The notes below the pieces were generated by a model. That model had not been told where the DNA came from, did no database searches, and was given only the letters and a program-made list of their open reading frames with translations. From Sulfitobacter sp. JL08 (lineage in GTDB: Bacteria; Pseudomonadota; Alphaproteobacteria; Rhodobacterales; Rhodobacteraceae), in NCBI RefSeq assembly GCF_003352045.1, contig NZ_CP025815.1, forward strand, positions 2,046,001-2,110,000: a stretch of 64,000 bases of DNA, written 5' to 3'. Shown one piece after another: positions 40,453-49,683 of the stretch (within the stretch, counting starts at the first letter, position 1; every line of letters begins with the position of its first letter). Position numbers and translations under genes: made by a program.

Positions 40453-41994
40453 CTATCGCCCCTTGAAGAGACCACCCAGAATGCCGCGCACGATGCGCCG
40501 GCCCGTTGTGCCCTTCAACTCCTTGATCACCGCCTGGGTCATCGCGCTGGTCAGGCTGTCATCGCCTTGTGTGCGCCGTGACGTGGACCGGGGCACGCGT
40601 TTTCCCTCATAGCGGCGCGCGGTATTGAATTCGCGCAGTTTCGGCTCTTGCTGCTCGGCCTCGGCTTCGGCCTGCTCCGCTTCTGCGGCGGCCGCTTCGG
40701 CGCGCTTGGCCAGCATTTCATAGGCGGACTCGCGGTCCTCTACGGTCCGGTATTTTGCGTCCAGATCGGACGCGGCAATCATCGCCTGCCGCTCGGCGCT
40801 CTCCAGCGGTCCGACCTGCGACGAAGGCGGGCGGATCAGGGTGCGCTGCACGATGCCGGGTACCCCCTTTTTCATCAGCATTGATGTCACCGCCTCGCCG
40901 ACACCAACCTCGCGAATGGCCTCTTCGGTGGAAAACGCCGGATTGTCGCGATAGGTTTGCGCCGCCAGCGCAAGGTTCTTGCGATCCTTGGCGGTAAAGG
41001 CGCGCAAGGCATGCTGCACACGGTTGCCCAACTGGCCCAGAATATCCTCGGGCACATCAGCCGGGTTTTGCGAGATGAAATACAGACCAACGCCTTTGGA
41101 CCGGATCAGCCGCGCAACCTGTTCCACCTTGTCGACCAGCGCCTTGGGCGCGCCGTCAAACAAGAGATGTGCCTCGTCGAAGAAAAACACCAGCTTGGGT
41201 TTGTCCGGATCGCCGACTTCGGGCAGTTCCTCGAACAGTTCCGACATCAGCCATAACAGGAACGTGGCATAAAGCCCCGGCGACGCCATCAGTTTGTCCG
41301 CCGCCAGAATGTTGATCATGCCACGTCCGTCTGCGTCGGTGCGCATCATATCGGCCAGATCCAGCGCCGGTTCCCCGAACAGTTGCGCGCCGCCCTGGTT
41401 TTCCAGAACCAGCAACTGGCGCTGGATGGCCCCGACCGAGGCCACCGAGATATTGCCATAGCGCAGCGAAAGGTCGTTTTTCTGCTCGCCAACCCACACC
41501 AGCAAGGCCTGCAAATCCTTCAGGTCCAGCAGCGGCAACCCCTGTTCGTCAGACAGGCGGAAGGCGATGTTCAGAATACCTTCCTGCGCTTCGGTCAGGT
41601 CCAGCAGGCGTGCCAGCAGCAGCGGGCCCATTTCCGCGACGGTGGTGCGCACCGGATGCCCCTGCTCACCCAGCAAGTCCCAGAATGTGACGGGAAAGCC
41701 AGTGTAGGCAAAATCGTCAAACCCGATCTTGGCGGCGCGTTCGCTAAAGGGCGTGTGCAGTTTGCCGGTGGCCGATCCGGGTCTGGCAAGGCCGGATAGA
41801 TCGCCTTTGACATCCGACAGGAACACCGGAACGCCGGCAGCCGAAAACCCTTCGGCCAGAATTTGCAGTGTGATCGTTTTGCCGGTGCCCGTGGCCCCCG
41901 CGATCATGCCGTGCCGGTTGGCATATCCCAGATTAAGGTTCTGTCGTTCGCCGTAATCCGGCCCGCCGCCACCGATAAAAATGCCTGTATCCAC
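40453..41994 (-). CDS. HerA-like ATPase (DUF853 family)
   Basis: This 513-residue ATPase is of the HerA/FtsK type. It starts with the family's short N-terminus ([20 protein letters not shown]) and has Walker [19 protein letters not shown], a Walker B region [13 protein letters not shown] and [15 protein letters not shown]. The C-terminal 90 residues include an Ala/Glu-rich coiled-coil-like stretch and a basic tail. Relatives act on DNA, but no specific role is proven for DUF853 proteins, and no nurA nuclease lies nearby. Confidence 0.9.
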   Translation of the reverse strand: MDTGIFIGGGGPDYGERQNLNLGYANRHGMIAGATGTGKTITLQILAEGFSAAGVPVFLSDVKGDLSGLARPGSATGKLHTPFSERAAKIGFDDFAYTGFPVTFWDLLGEQGHPVRTTVAEMGPLLLARLLDLTEAQEGILNIAFRLSDEQGLPLLDLKDLQALLVWVGEQKNDLSLRYGNISVASVGAIQRQLLVLENQGGAQLFGEPALDLADMMRTDADGRGMINILAADKLMASPGLYATFLLWLMSELFEELPEVGDPDKPKLVFFFDEAHLLFDGAPKALVDKVEQVARLIRSKGVGLYFISQNPADVPEDILGQLGNRVQHALRAFTAKDRKNLALAAQTYRDNPAFSTEEAIREVGVGEAVTSMLMKKGVPGIVQRTLIRPPSSQVGPLESAERQAMIAASDLDAKYRTVEDRESAYEMLAKRAEAAAAEAEQAEAEAEQQEPKLREFNTARRYEGKRVPRSTSRRTQGDDSLTSAMTQAVIKELKGTTGRRIVRGILGGLFKGR

Positions 41995-42039
41995 CCGTCA
42001 AAACCCCCTTGGTATCCTGTCATCGCGCCCCGACCATAC

Positions 42040-42154
42040 AAACTTAACCTTTGAGGGCCATAGTCATTTTTGCTTCCGGCCCGGTGTCCTCCCGGTGTTC
42101 GGGGGCAAATTCCTCCCTGTTGGACTGGCCGTGCCTTCGGGTACGGCCTTTTTT
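42040..42154 (+). ncRNA. Possible small RNA with two TCCTCCC motifs and a UUCG-loop terminator
   Basis: The plus strand between the divergent HerA gene and the minus-strand PLP gene has a strong intrinsic terminator at 42127-42154 but no gene that it could serve. Upstream, TCCTCCC occurs twice (42087-42093 and 42111-42117), which could pair with Shine-Dalgarno sequences. Small RNAs with CCUCC-rich loops are known in Rhodobacter. The 5' end is a guess; I see only a weak promoter near 42010-42040. Confidence 0.4.
42127..42154 (+). terminator. Strong plus-strand terminator with UUCG loop
   Basis: A 9-bp stem, GGCCGTGCC with GGTACGGCC (42127-42135 and 42140-42148, one G-T pair), is closed by TTCG and followed by six T. 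The reverse strand has no T-run, so it acts on plus-strand transcripts. Confidence 0.85.
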
Positions 42155-42281
42155 CATCGATTTCCGTCCGGAATCCGGTCAGTTCGGGGGAAAAGCTCGG
42201 GTTTACTGTTGACCGATGCCAAAGGCTTTCATAACGTACGATCAATAATAAGTCGGCCAGTTCGACGGGGAGCACTAATTG

Positions 42282-42310
42282 AAAAGAGGGCTGGTTTCAG
42301 CCCTCTTTTC
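42282..42310. terminator. Terminator of the minus-strand PLP-enzyme gene
   Basis: A perfect 11-bp stem, AAAAGAGGGCT (42282-42292) with AGCCCTCTTTT (42299-42309), could work in both directions. It lies about 70 bp past the minus-strand stop codon at 42378. The DNA between the two terminators (42155-42281) shows no gene. Confidence 0.75.
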
Positions 42311-42377
42311 TTGTCTGCAACTCTTGGATAAAAGCGCGGCCCGCCAGACTGTCATCGGGGCGGTCGCGGGCATTGGA

Positions 42378-43430
42378 TCAGGCGCTTTCGGTCAGCCATA
42401 AGTTCAGCGCATCGCTGTAATCCCCGATGTCACCGAATGTTTTCTGCACCCAATCCGGATTGTAATAGGTATCCAGATAGCGATCTCCGCTGTCGCACAT
42501 CAATGACACGATGGACCCTGTCTGGCCCTTTTCCATCATCGATTTTGCAACCGACAATGCGCCCCACAGGTTCGTTCCCGTCGATGCGCCCGGTTTGCGG
42601 CCAATCAGTTTGTCCAGCCATAGCATTGTCGCCACGCTGGCCGCGTCCGGCACTTTCATCATGTCGTCGATCACATCACGCTGAAACGATTTTTCAACCT
42701 TCGGCCGCCCGATCCCTTCGATCCGGCTTGACCAGTTCTGTGTCAGATCGGGGTCATTTTTAACAAAGCTTTCGTAAAAAACCGAATTTTCAGGATCAAC
42801 GACCAGCAATTGCGTTTCAAACCTTTTGTAGCGGATATAGCGCCCCAGCGTTGCCGATGTTCCGCCTGTTCCCGCGCTCATCACAACGGTGTGCGGGATC
42901 GGATGGGGTTCATGTTGCATCTGGGCAAAGATGCTGTCTGCAATATTGTTGTTGCCCCGCCAGTCCGTCGCGCGTTCGGCAAAGGTGAACTGGTCAAAGA
43001 AATAGCCGTCGGTTTCCGATGCCAGTGCCACGGCAGCCGCGTGCATTTGCGGCGCAGAGTCGACGAAATGGCATTTCCCGCCATAGAATGTGATCTTGTC
43101 GATCTTGCTTTGGGCTGTGCTGCGCGGCATGACGGCAAAGAACGGCAGCCCCAGAATCTGTGCAAAATAGGCTTCGGATACGGCGGTGCTGCCGGATGAT
43201 GCCTCGATCACCGGTGTGTGTTGCGTCAGCTTGCCATTGCAAAGCGCATACAGAAACAAGGACCGCGCCAGACGGTGTTTAAGGCTGCCGGTTGGATGCG
43301 TGCTTTCGTCCTTCAGATAGATATCGATGTCGCGCAGGCCCGGGATCGGCAGTTTGAACAGATGTGTGTCTGCCGATCGTTGAAAATCGGCCTCAATCTT
43401 GGTGATCGCTTCGGAAATCCAGCGCCGCAT
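42378..43430 (-). CDS. PLP-dependent cysteine synthase-family protein
   Basis: The 350 residues form a fold-type II PLP enzyme. LKDESTHPTGSLKHRLARSL carries the PLP lysine, EASSGSTAVSEAYFAQILGL the substrate-binding stretch, and VMSAGTGGTSATLGRYIRYK the glycine-rich phosphate loop. It resembles the Cds1-like branch, whose members have cysteine synthase or cysteine desulfhydrase activity, more than CysK itself. No serine acetyltransferase gene is nearby, which leaves the direction of the reaction open. Confidence 0.85.
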   Translation of the reverse strand: MRRWISEAITKIEADFQRSADTHLFKLPIPGLRDIDIYLKDESTHPTGSLKHRLARSLFLYALCNGKLTQHTPVIEASSGSTAVSEAYFAQILGLPFFAVMPRSTAQSKIDKITFYGGKCHFVDSAPQMHAAAVALASETDGYFFDQFTFAERATDWRGNNNIADSIFAQMQHEPHPIPHTVVMSAGTGGTSATLGRYIRYKRFETQLLVVDPENSVFYESFVKNDPDLTQNWSSRIEGIGRPKVEKSFQRDVIDDMMKVPDAASVATMLWLDKLIGRKPGASTGTNLWGALSVAKSMMEKGQTGSIVSLMCDSGDRYLDTYYNPDWVQKTFGDIGDYSDALNLWLTESA

Positions 43431-43656
43431 TGCTCAAGTCCTTGTCTTGCCTGATTGCCGGCACCTCTTACCATATCGGGCGCGCAAGTACACAAAGCCA
43501 AAGGGTCTGTCCGCAGCAGTCAATGCCACCGCCGCTTCACAAAAATGTTGGCGACAAATCGCCCCTGACCCCCCTGCCGCCTTTGATAAGGCACTGACAA
43601 CCGGTCGGGGCCATGCTAAGCCGCATCAAATCAGTCAAGACAAGGATGTTGAGCAG

Positions 43657-44304
43657 ATGCACACATATCTAAAAACCCTTCCGGTCGCTTTCATTCTGGC
43701 GCTGAGCGCACCCGCGTTCGCCCAGGACACCACGACAGCGGAACCTGCGGCCGAAGCCGAAACAGCCCCTGCCGAAAACGCCGAAGGAACCGCGCAAGAC
43801 AACGTGGAAAATGCGCTTTCGATGGGCGAAAATGTCGATGGCACCCCGACATTGGGCCAGCCTTATACAGCCAAGACAATCGGCGCGTGGGAAATGCGCT
43901 GCATCAAGACCGAAGACGAAACAGACCCATGCCAGATGTATCAGTTGCTGGATGACGGTCAGGGATCGCCGGTTGCAGAATTTTCGATGTTCCGCCTGCC
44001 CGAAGGCGGTCAGGCGCTGGCCGGAGCAACTGTCATCGTGCCTCTGGAAACCGCTCTGGCCCAGCAGCTGACAATTTCTGTCGATGGGGCCAAGGGCAAA
44101 CGCTATCCTTATGCGTTCTGCAACGCTGTTGGCTGCTATTCCCGCATCGGCCTGACGCAGGAAGATATCGATGCGTTCAAACGTGGAAGCGAGGCCAAAT
44201 TGACGATCATTCCGGCCCTTGCGCCCGATCAGCCCGTCATTGTGACCCTGTCGCTGCAAGGTTTCACCGCCAGCTATGACGAGGTATCGGTCATCAATCC
44301 TTGA
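43657..44304 (+). CDS. Invasion-associated locus B (IalB) family periplasmic protein
   Basis: This 215-residue secreted protein has a signal peptide (MHTYLKTLPVAFILALSAPAFAQ), a low-complexity Ala/Glu/Pro stretch (about 24-48) and the IalB-like domain. The conserved core has GAWEMRCIKTEDETDPCQMY, LPEGGQALAGATVIVPL and FCNAVGCYSRIGLT, with four cysteines that could form two disulfides. The family takes its name from Bartonella, but it is common in free-living alphaproteobacteria and its biochemical role is unknown. A strong terminator follows 27 bp later. Confidence 0.88.
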   Translation: MHTYLKTLPVAFILALSAPAFAQDTTTAEPAAEAETAPAENAEGTAQDNVENALSMGENVDGTPTLGQPYTAKTIGAWEMRCIKTEDETDPCQMYQLLDDGQGSPVAEFSMFRLPEGGQALAGATVIVPLETALAQQLTISVDGAKGKRYPYAFCNAVGCYSRIGLTQEDIDAFKRGSEAKLTIIPALAPDQPVIVTLSLQGFTASYDEVSVINP

Positions 44305-44331
44305 ACGGATACAGGTAAGTTTTTGCTTTTG

Positions 44332-44364
44332 CCGCCGTCCCAAAGCGCTTGGGGCGGCGGTTTT
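44332..44364 (+). terminator. Rho-independent terminator of the IalB-family gene
   Basis: A 12-bp stem (44332-44343 with 44349-44360, one G-T pair) and 5-nt loop are followed by TTTT. The convergent KAS gene ends just beyond it. Confidence 0.85.
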
Positions 44365-44368
44365 GCGT

Positions 44369-45577
44369 TCAGACCCGGCGCAAGGCCAGAACCGCATTCA
44401 TACCGCCGAACGCAAACGCATTTGACAGTGCCACATCCACTTTGGCTTCGCGCGCGGTGTTGGGCACCACATCCAGCGCGCATTCTGGGTCCGGCTCTTC
44501 ATAGCCGATGGTCGGGGCCACGATCCCGTCGCGTAGCGCCATGATGCAGGCCAGCAGTTCCACCGCGCCGGTGCCGCCGATCAGATGACCGTGCATCGAT
44601 TTCGTCGAACTGATCATCAGATTGTCGGCATAAGGCCCGAACACATCCGCCACAGCCGCACATTCGGTTTTGTCATTGGCCGCCGTGCCGGTGCCGTGGG
44701 CATTGATATACCCCACCTCGTCGCGGTTGATCCCTGCATCCTGCAAAGCGCCTGATATGGCGCGCGCCGCACCCTGTTTGGATGGCATCACGATATCGGC
44801 AGCGTCCGATGACATGGCAAAACCGGCAACCTCGCACAGAATCTCTGCGCCGCGCGCCTTGGCATGTTCATATTCCTCGAACACGAAAACCCCGGCGCCT
44901 TCGCCCTGCACCATGCCATTTCGATTGGCTGAAAACGGGCGGCAGGCATCTTTCGACATGACGCGCAGCCCTTCCCATGCCTTGACCCCGCCAAAGCACA
45001 ACATCGATTCAGATCCGCCCGTGACCATAACCGGTGACATGCCATATCGCACCATCTGAAAGGCCTGCGCCATCGCGTGGTTGGACGACGCGCAGGCCGT
45101 GGAAACCGTAAAGGACGGCCCCTTGAGGTTATATTCCATCGACACGTGGCTAGCGGCGGCATTGTTCATCAGTTTGGGCACAACAAACGGATGCACGCGG
45201 TTCTTACCATCTTCGTAAACGCTTCGGTAATTGTCGTCCCACGTGCTGACACCGCCGCCTGCGGTGCCCAGAACCACACCCGATTTGGCGGCCAACTCAC
45301 CGGTGAACACCAGCCCCGATTGCGCCACCGCCTCTTTCGCGGCGCATAGGGTGAATTGCGTGAACCGGTCATAAAGCGACATCTGTTGCCGGTTGAACAG
45401 CCCTTCGGTTTCAAAGCCGCGCACCTGCCCGCCGATCTGGATCGAAAGACGGTCGACATCACGCATCTTTAGCGGGCCAATCCCGCACTGGCCGTCGCGC
45501 ATGGCAGCCAAGGTTTCCGGCACAGAGTGACCAAGCGCATTGATTGTGCCTGCACCGGTGATCACGACACGTTTCAT
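44369..45577 (-). CDS. Beta-ketoacyl-ACP synthase (KAS II type)
   Basis: This 402-residue condensing enzyme elongates acyl-ACP with malonyl-ACP. The Cys-His-His active site is visible: Cys162 in STACASSNHAMAQA, His294 in NAHGTGTAANDKTE and His331 in KSMHGHLIGGTGAVE. The ATG at 45577 gives MKRVVITGAGTINALG. It stands with a dedicated ACP and lpxD rather than with fabD/fabG, so it probably makes a special acyl chain, perhaps for lipid A. That last step is inference from context. Confidence 0.9.
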   Translation of the reverse strand: MKRVVITGAGTINALGHSVPETLAAMRDGQCGIGPLKMRDVDRLSIQIGGQVRGFETEGLFNRQQMSLYDRFTQFTLCAAKEAVAQSGLVFTGELAAKSGVVLGTAGGGVSTWDDNYRSVYEDGKNRVHPFVVPKLMNNAAASHVSMEYNLKGPSFTVSTACASSNHAMAQAFQMVRYGMSPVMVTGGSESMLCFGGVKAWEGLRVMSKDACRPFSANRNGMVQGEGAGVFVFEEYEHAKARGAEILCEVAGFAMSSDAADIVMPSKQGAARAISGALQDAGINRDEVGYINAHGTGTAANDKTECAAVADVFGPYADNLMISSTKSMHGHLIGGTGAVELLACIMALRDGIVAPTIGYEEPDPECALDVVPNTAREAKVDVALSNAFAFGGMNAVLALRRV

Positions 45578-45602
45578 GTCGCCGCTTTCAAGCCTGGCTT
45601 GG

Positions 45603-45860
45603 TCACGATTGCTCTGCCACCAGTTTTTCGACACCGCGGATAATCGCCGCCACTGTCGAAATGTCAAAATCGCTGGCTTTGGGTTCGTTGGCGTTGAACG
45701 GAACGTTGATGTCGAACGCTTCTTCCAGAGCAAAGATACTTTCGACCAGTCCCAGTGAATCGATCCCCAACTCTTCCAGCGTGCTGTCGGGCGTCACATC
45801 GGACGGCTCCAGCACGGCCTGTTCGGCGATGATGGCGATGACTTTCTCCGAAATACTCAT
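45603..45860 (-). CDS. Acyl carrier protein
   Basis: This 85-residue acidic ACP has the phosphopantetheine-attachment serine in LGIDSLGLVESIFALEEAF. It differs clearly from the usual housekeeping AcpP and lies between a KAS gene and lpxD, so a specialised carrier for lipid A acyl chains is likely. It is 25 bp upstream of the KAS gene on the same strand. Confidence 0.92.
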   Translation of the reverse strand: MSISEKVIAIIAEQAVLEPSDVTPDSTLEELGIDSLGLVESIFALEEAFDINVPFNANEPKASDFDISTVAAIIRGVEKLVAEQS

Positions 45861-45893
45861 ACACAGGTCCTTTGTATGGGTGCCCCTTGTGAC

Positions 45894-46985
45894 TTAGTCA
45901 CTGGAACCGGACTTGAAAACCGCTTTCTTAAGCGCCGCAACGTCAGAAAACAGCCGCGGCAACCGGCGGAAACCCTTGTAGGATTCCATGTGGTTTTCCA
46001 TCTTGATCGCCGGATAGCCCAGCATCACCCGGCCCGCAGGCACGTTTGACATCAGTTTGGTGCCCCCGCCCGTGATCACGTTATCCCCGACAAAAATATT
46101 GTCGGACACACCGCTTTGTCCGGCCAGAACCACGTTGTTTCCAATGCGCGCGGACCCGGCAAGCCCGACCTGTCCGCAGATCAGGCAATCGCGCCCGATC
46201 TCGTCATTATGGCCGATCTGCACCAGATTATCGATCTTGGTGCGGTCGCCGATGGTGGTGTCTCGGATGGTGCCGCGATCAATGCAGGTATTGGATCCGA
46301 TTTCAACGTCATCACCGATCCGGACCGACCCCAGAGAATGGATGCGTGCCCAGCTTTGGGGTTTGCGCTCTGCATCCGCGCCCAGTTTTTCGCGCGCCAC
46401 CTCAACGTCCGAGCGTTCAGGCGTGACAAAGGAAAAGCCGTCGCCGCCGATACGTGCACCGGGTTGGGCAACAAACCGGTCCCCGATCACAACGCGCGCT
46501 GCGATGCTTACGGATTCGCGCAGAAACGCGTCATTGCCCAACACCGCATCGGCCCCGATATAGCAGTGCGGCCCGATCACAGCACCCGTGCCCACTTTTG
46601 CACCCGGCCCGATCACACTGAACGCGCCAAGGCACAGATCGTCGGCCACGTGCGCCGCCGGATCAACAAACGCTGTCGGATGTATCCCCTGCCCGAACCC
46701 CTGCCCGCGGTCCAGCATGCGTGTCAGGCCCGACATGGCAAAGCGCGGTCTAGGCGCGACAATCGCCGCCTTCAGCCCAAGCGCCTGCCAATCGGCCCCG
46801 TCCCAAAGCATTGCTGCCCGGGCCTGACCCTTTGCCAATCCGGACGCGTATTTTTCGTTGGTCGCCAGCGCCAGTTCATCCGGTCCGGCATCGGCCGGTT
46901 CCGCAGCCCCGGTAATGCGCAAATCCGTTGCGCCAAAGGCCTGCGCGCCCAAGGCATCCGCAATTTCCTGAACAGTGTACTGCAT
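45894..46985 (-). CDS. lpxD: UDP-3-O-acylglucosamine N-acyltransferase
   Basis: LpxD adds the N-linked 3-hydroxyacyl chain to UDP-3-O-acylglucosamine, the third step of lipid A synthesis. The 363 residues have an N-terminal uridine-binding domain (about 1-105) and a hexapeptide-repeat beta-helix. IDNLVQIGHNDEIGRDCLIC carries the catalytic His of IGHN, and GQVGLAGSARIGNNVVLAGQ follows. The ATG at 46985 gives MQYTVQEIADALG. It precedes the ACP and KAS genes by a 33-bp gap. Confidence 0.94.
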   Translation of the reverse strand: MQYTVQEIADALGAQAFGATDLRITGAAEPADAGPDELALATNEKYASGLAKGQARAAMLWDGADWQALGLKAAIVAPRPRFAMSGLTRMLDRGQGFGQGIHPTAFVDPAAHVADDLCLGAFSVIGPGAKVGTGAVIGPHCYIGADAVLGNDAFLRESVSIAARVVIGDRFVAQPGARIGGDGFSFVTPERSDVEVAREKLGADAERKPQSWARIHSLGSVRIGDDVEIGSNTCIDRGTIRDTTIGDRTKIDNLVQIGHNDEIGRDCLICGQVGLAGSARIGNNVVLAGQSGVSDNIFVGDNVITGGGTKLMSNVPAGRVMLGYPAIKMENHMESYKGFRRLPRLFSDVAALKKAVFKSGSSD

Positions 46986-47013
46986 CTTTTGGCCCTCACA
47001 TTTGGGCCAGTGA

Positions 47014-48627
47014 TTACCCCTGAACGCCCCGCAGCGCCACCCCTGCTGATTGCAGCGCATCCCAGATTTTCGCATCACGGCCATAGATGTCGCGGCGGTA
47101 CTGGATGGCGCCCTTGGCGTCGGAAAATGCGGTGCGATAGATAATGTGCACGGGCACGGGCTGAACCAGATCAACCTGTGTTTCCTTGCCGGTGCTCAAT
47201 TGTCTCTTGAAAAAGCCCTCGGGGTCATCCGTCTGCTTGGCCAGCAACGTGTAGGCAAAATCAAACGGGTCGGCCAGCCGGATACAGCCATGCGAATAGG
47301 CCCGAACCTCGCGACCGAACAGGTTTTTCGCGGGGGTGTCGTGCAGATAGATGTTGTAGGGGTTGGGGAACATGAACTTGACCAGCCCCAGCGCATTGCT
47401 TTGGCTGGGCGGCTGGCGCATCGCAAACGGAAAGCTGCGCGCGGTGAACTGGGAAAAGTCCGTCGCCTCGCGGTTGATCCTGCGGCCCCGGCTGTCGGTG
47501 ATTTCGATATGCCCCACCGCATTCGGGTTCTGCTGCAGTTGCGGCAGGTATTCCTTGGTCACGATCGAACGGGGCACATACCAGCTGGGGTTGATCACCA
47601 TAAATTCCATCACATCGGAAAACTCGGGGCTGCGGCGGTCACTGGCATTTTTCCCAATCACGGAACGGGTTTCGAATGTCAGCTTGCCGCTGTCGTAGAT
47701 CTTGGCGGAAAAATCCGTGAGGTTGACCGCTATGTGACGTTCGCCGCGATCCCGCGGCAACCAGCGTTCCCGCTCCATTGCGACAATCACGGACTGAAGC
47801 CGGTCCTGCATGGATCGGTTGATTTCGGCAAGTGTATCACCGCCGGCCACCCCATCAGGCGTCAGTCCATGGGCCGTCTGAAAGGCCAGCACGGCAGTCT
47901 GAATTTCAAGATCAAAGCTGCGCGTTGTTGTCCGCTCCAGATAGCCCTTGGCGATCAGACGGTTGCGCAGGGCCACGACGGCATCGCCGGTTTGCCCGAA
48001 TTCCAGCTTTTTACCCGGCACCGTGGGGCCCCAGCCACCACGCGCCAGTTCCCGTTCAAGCCTCAGCTTTTCCTTCATCAAAGCAAGGTATTCGGGCGTT
48101 CTTGGCGGCAGGTCGCGCAGATAGTCACGCGGATCGGCGGTTGCAAATTCCGGCAGGAATGTTGCGCGGTCCTGATAGGGAACTGTGCGCACCAGGCCCG
48201 GATCAATTGAAGACGGCACGACCACCCCGGTCTGAATGTCACGGGCATAGGCCAGAAACCGTTTGCTGAATTCCACTTCCAAGAGCCCCATGTCACGGGC
48301 GCTGCGGGCGGATTTGGTCTGCGCCATCAATCCTTCGATGTCATAGCGTGCGTCGGGCAATCCATGTTCGGCGGCATGGGCCAGCGCCTGCATCAGTTCC
48401 CCGCGCCGTGCGCGATCCTGTTCGCTGTTGCCTGTCCAGATCGGTGCATAACCGTTGGACTGGTAAAACGCTGCAATGTCCTTGTCGCGCGATGCGGCCT
48501 CGGCGACAGCCTGTTTGAATGCTGTAACCTGCGCCGCCACCGGGCGGGCCATACCCATCAAGGCCACAAGGGACACAATGCAAAACGAAAACAGGGAAAC
48601 TCGGACCAGTCGGTGTACCAGATGCAT
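47014..48627 (-). CDS. L,D-transpeptidase of the YcbB/LdtD type
   Basis: This is a periplasmic enzyme that makes 3-3 cross-links in peptidoglycan. The 537 residues begin with a signal sequence or anchor (VRVSLFSFCIVSLVALMGMA), then a scaffold domain, a peptidoglycan-binding-like repeat (about 215-275: FGQTGDAVVALRNRLIAKGY) and the YkuD domain with catalytic Cys448 in AYSHGCIRLADPF. Size and order match YcbB/LdtD. It is divergent from a YcbK/MepK-like peptidase, and the same two genes are neighbours in Escherichia coli. Confidence 0.92.
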   Translation of the reverse strand: MHLVHRLVRVSLFSFCIVSLVALMGMARPVAAQVTAFKQAVAEAASRDKDIAAFYQSNGYAPIWTGNSEQDRARRGELMQALAHAAEHGLPDARYDIEGLMAQTKSARSARDMGLLEVEFSKRFLAYARDIQTGVVVPSSIDPGLVRTVPYQDRATFLPEFATADPRDYLRDLPPRTPEYLALMKEKLRLERELARGGWGPTVPGKKLEFGQTGDAVVALRNRLIAKGYLERTTTRSFDLEIQTAVLAFQTAHGLTPDGVAGGDTLAEINRSMQDRLQSVIVAMERERWLPRDRGERHIAVNLTDFSAKIYDSGKLTFETRSVIGKNASDRRSPEFSDVMEFMVINPSWYVPRSIVTKEYLPQLQQNPNAVGHIEITDSRGRRINREATDFSQFTARSFPFAMRQPPSQSNALGLVKFMFPNPYNIYLHDTPAKNLFGREVRAYSHGCIRLADPFDFAYTLLAKQTDDPEGFFKRQLSTGKETQVDLVQPVPVHIIYRTAFSDAKGAIQYRRDIYGRDAKIWDALQSAGVALRGVQG

Positions 48628-48946
48628 TGCTATCCTCTTGTTTCAAACGCGATGTCCCTTCATGTCACGCAAGGCGGGCAGGCATGTCCATTCACATTTG
48701 CGCGGGGTCAAAAAGCAAGTTGACGCTGGTGCAACCTTGCATCGTATTCGCGAGAGGGATCTGAACGACCAATCAGATTTGCGCAAGAACCCGCCGAAAT
48801 GCCGCAATTACGTCAAATCGAAACAATCCGTGCTTGGTTCACGAATCTTCGTATGCAATAACGTCGATGCATCTGGGGATAGATGGATGCCCGTGTAACA
48901 TCACGGGCGGGCAGGAAGAAAAACATGTGCGGGACACAGCAGTAAC
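48628..48946. promoter_or_regulatory. Divergent promoter region of the L,D-transpeptidase and peptidase genes
   Basis: This 319-bp stretch has no convincing gene. TTGACG at 48720-48725 with CGTATT 17 bp further (48743) is a candidate plus-strand promoter for the peptidase. GGGCGGGCAGG precedes its start at 48900-48915. Confidence 0.35.
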
Positions 48947-49516
48947 ATGACAGATTCTATATCGACGGGTCTTACCCGGCGTGCCCTTCTGGGTGCGTTC
49001 GCGGCGAGTGCCGTCACGGCAGCACCCACATTTTCGAACGCAGCAGGTTTCTTGCGCGGATCAGGCGATATCCGCCGCATCCGGATGTATTCGGGCCGCA
49101 CCGGTGAACGCATCGACATGATCTATTGGGTCGAAGGCAAGTACATCAAGGACGCTGTGAACGAAGTGAACTACTTCATGCGCGACTGGCGTACAGACGG
49201 CGTAAAGACAATGGACCTGCGCACCATTGATATCATGGCCGCCGCCCATAACATGATGGACATCAACGAACCCTATATGCTGCTTTCGGGCTATCGCAGC
49301 CCGCAAACCAATGCGATGTTGCGTTCGCGGTCCCGCGGTGTTGCCAAGAACTCCCTTCACATGAAGGGCCAGGCCGCAGATTTGCGCCTCAACTCGCGCT
49401 CGACCGGACAGATGGCCAAGGCCGCAGCGGCCTGCCGCGCCGGGGGTGTAGGACGATATTCAGGGTCCAACTTTGTCCATATGGATTGCGGACCCGTCAG
49501 AACCTGGGGCGGATAA
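48947..49516 (+). CDS. YcbK/MepK-like peptidoglycan endopeptidase (DUF882, M15 type)
   Basis: This 189-residue exported protein has a twin-arginine-like signal (TRRALLGAFAASAVTAAPTF). The metallopeptidase core has SGYRSPQTNAMLRSRS and the zinc ligands expected in SLHMKGQAADLR (His138, Asp145) and NFVHMDCG (His178). MepK of Escherichia coli cuts 3-3 and 4-3 cross-bridges. Its position opposite an LdtD-type gene suggests that the pair makes and cuts the same bonds. A terminator follows 25 bp after the stop. Confidence 0.9.
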   Translation: MTDSISTGLTRRALLGAFAASAVTAAPTFSNAAGFLRGSGDIRRIRMYSGRTGERIDMIYWVEGKYIKDAVNEVNYFMRDWRTDGVKTMDLRTIDIMAAAHNMMDINEPYMLLSGYRSPQTNAMLRSRSRGVAKNSLHMKGQAADLRLNSRSTGQMAKAAAACRAGGVGRYSGSNFVHMDCGPVRTWGG

Positions 49517-49541
49517 CCCAAGGACAAACCTCAAAGAATTC

Positions 49542-49566
49542 AGACGCCTTCGGGCGTCTTTTTTTT
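49542..49566 (+). terminator. Rho-independent terminator of the peptidase gene
   Basis: AGACGCC and GGCGTCT (49542-49548, 49553-49559) are closed by a TTCG loop and followed by a run of eight T. Confidence 0.93.
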
Positions 49567-49683
49567 CGTGAAAGTTTTGTAAATCGGGCCATATGCCCTT
49601 TGCTCTTGAAATCCCTATGGTAGATTTATGTTCATTGCTGTCATCCCATGGCATCAAGTTCTATTTCAAGAAAGGAACAAACA

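Noticed and set aside
37201-40475. Long minus-strand frames opposite livF, livH and livM
   Set aside because: They are shadows of a well-supported ABC operon and have no ribosome sites.
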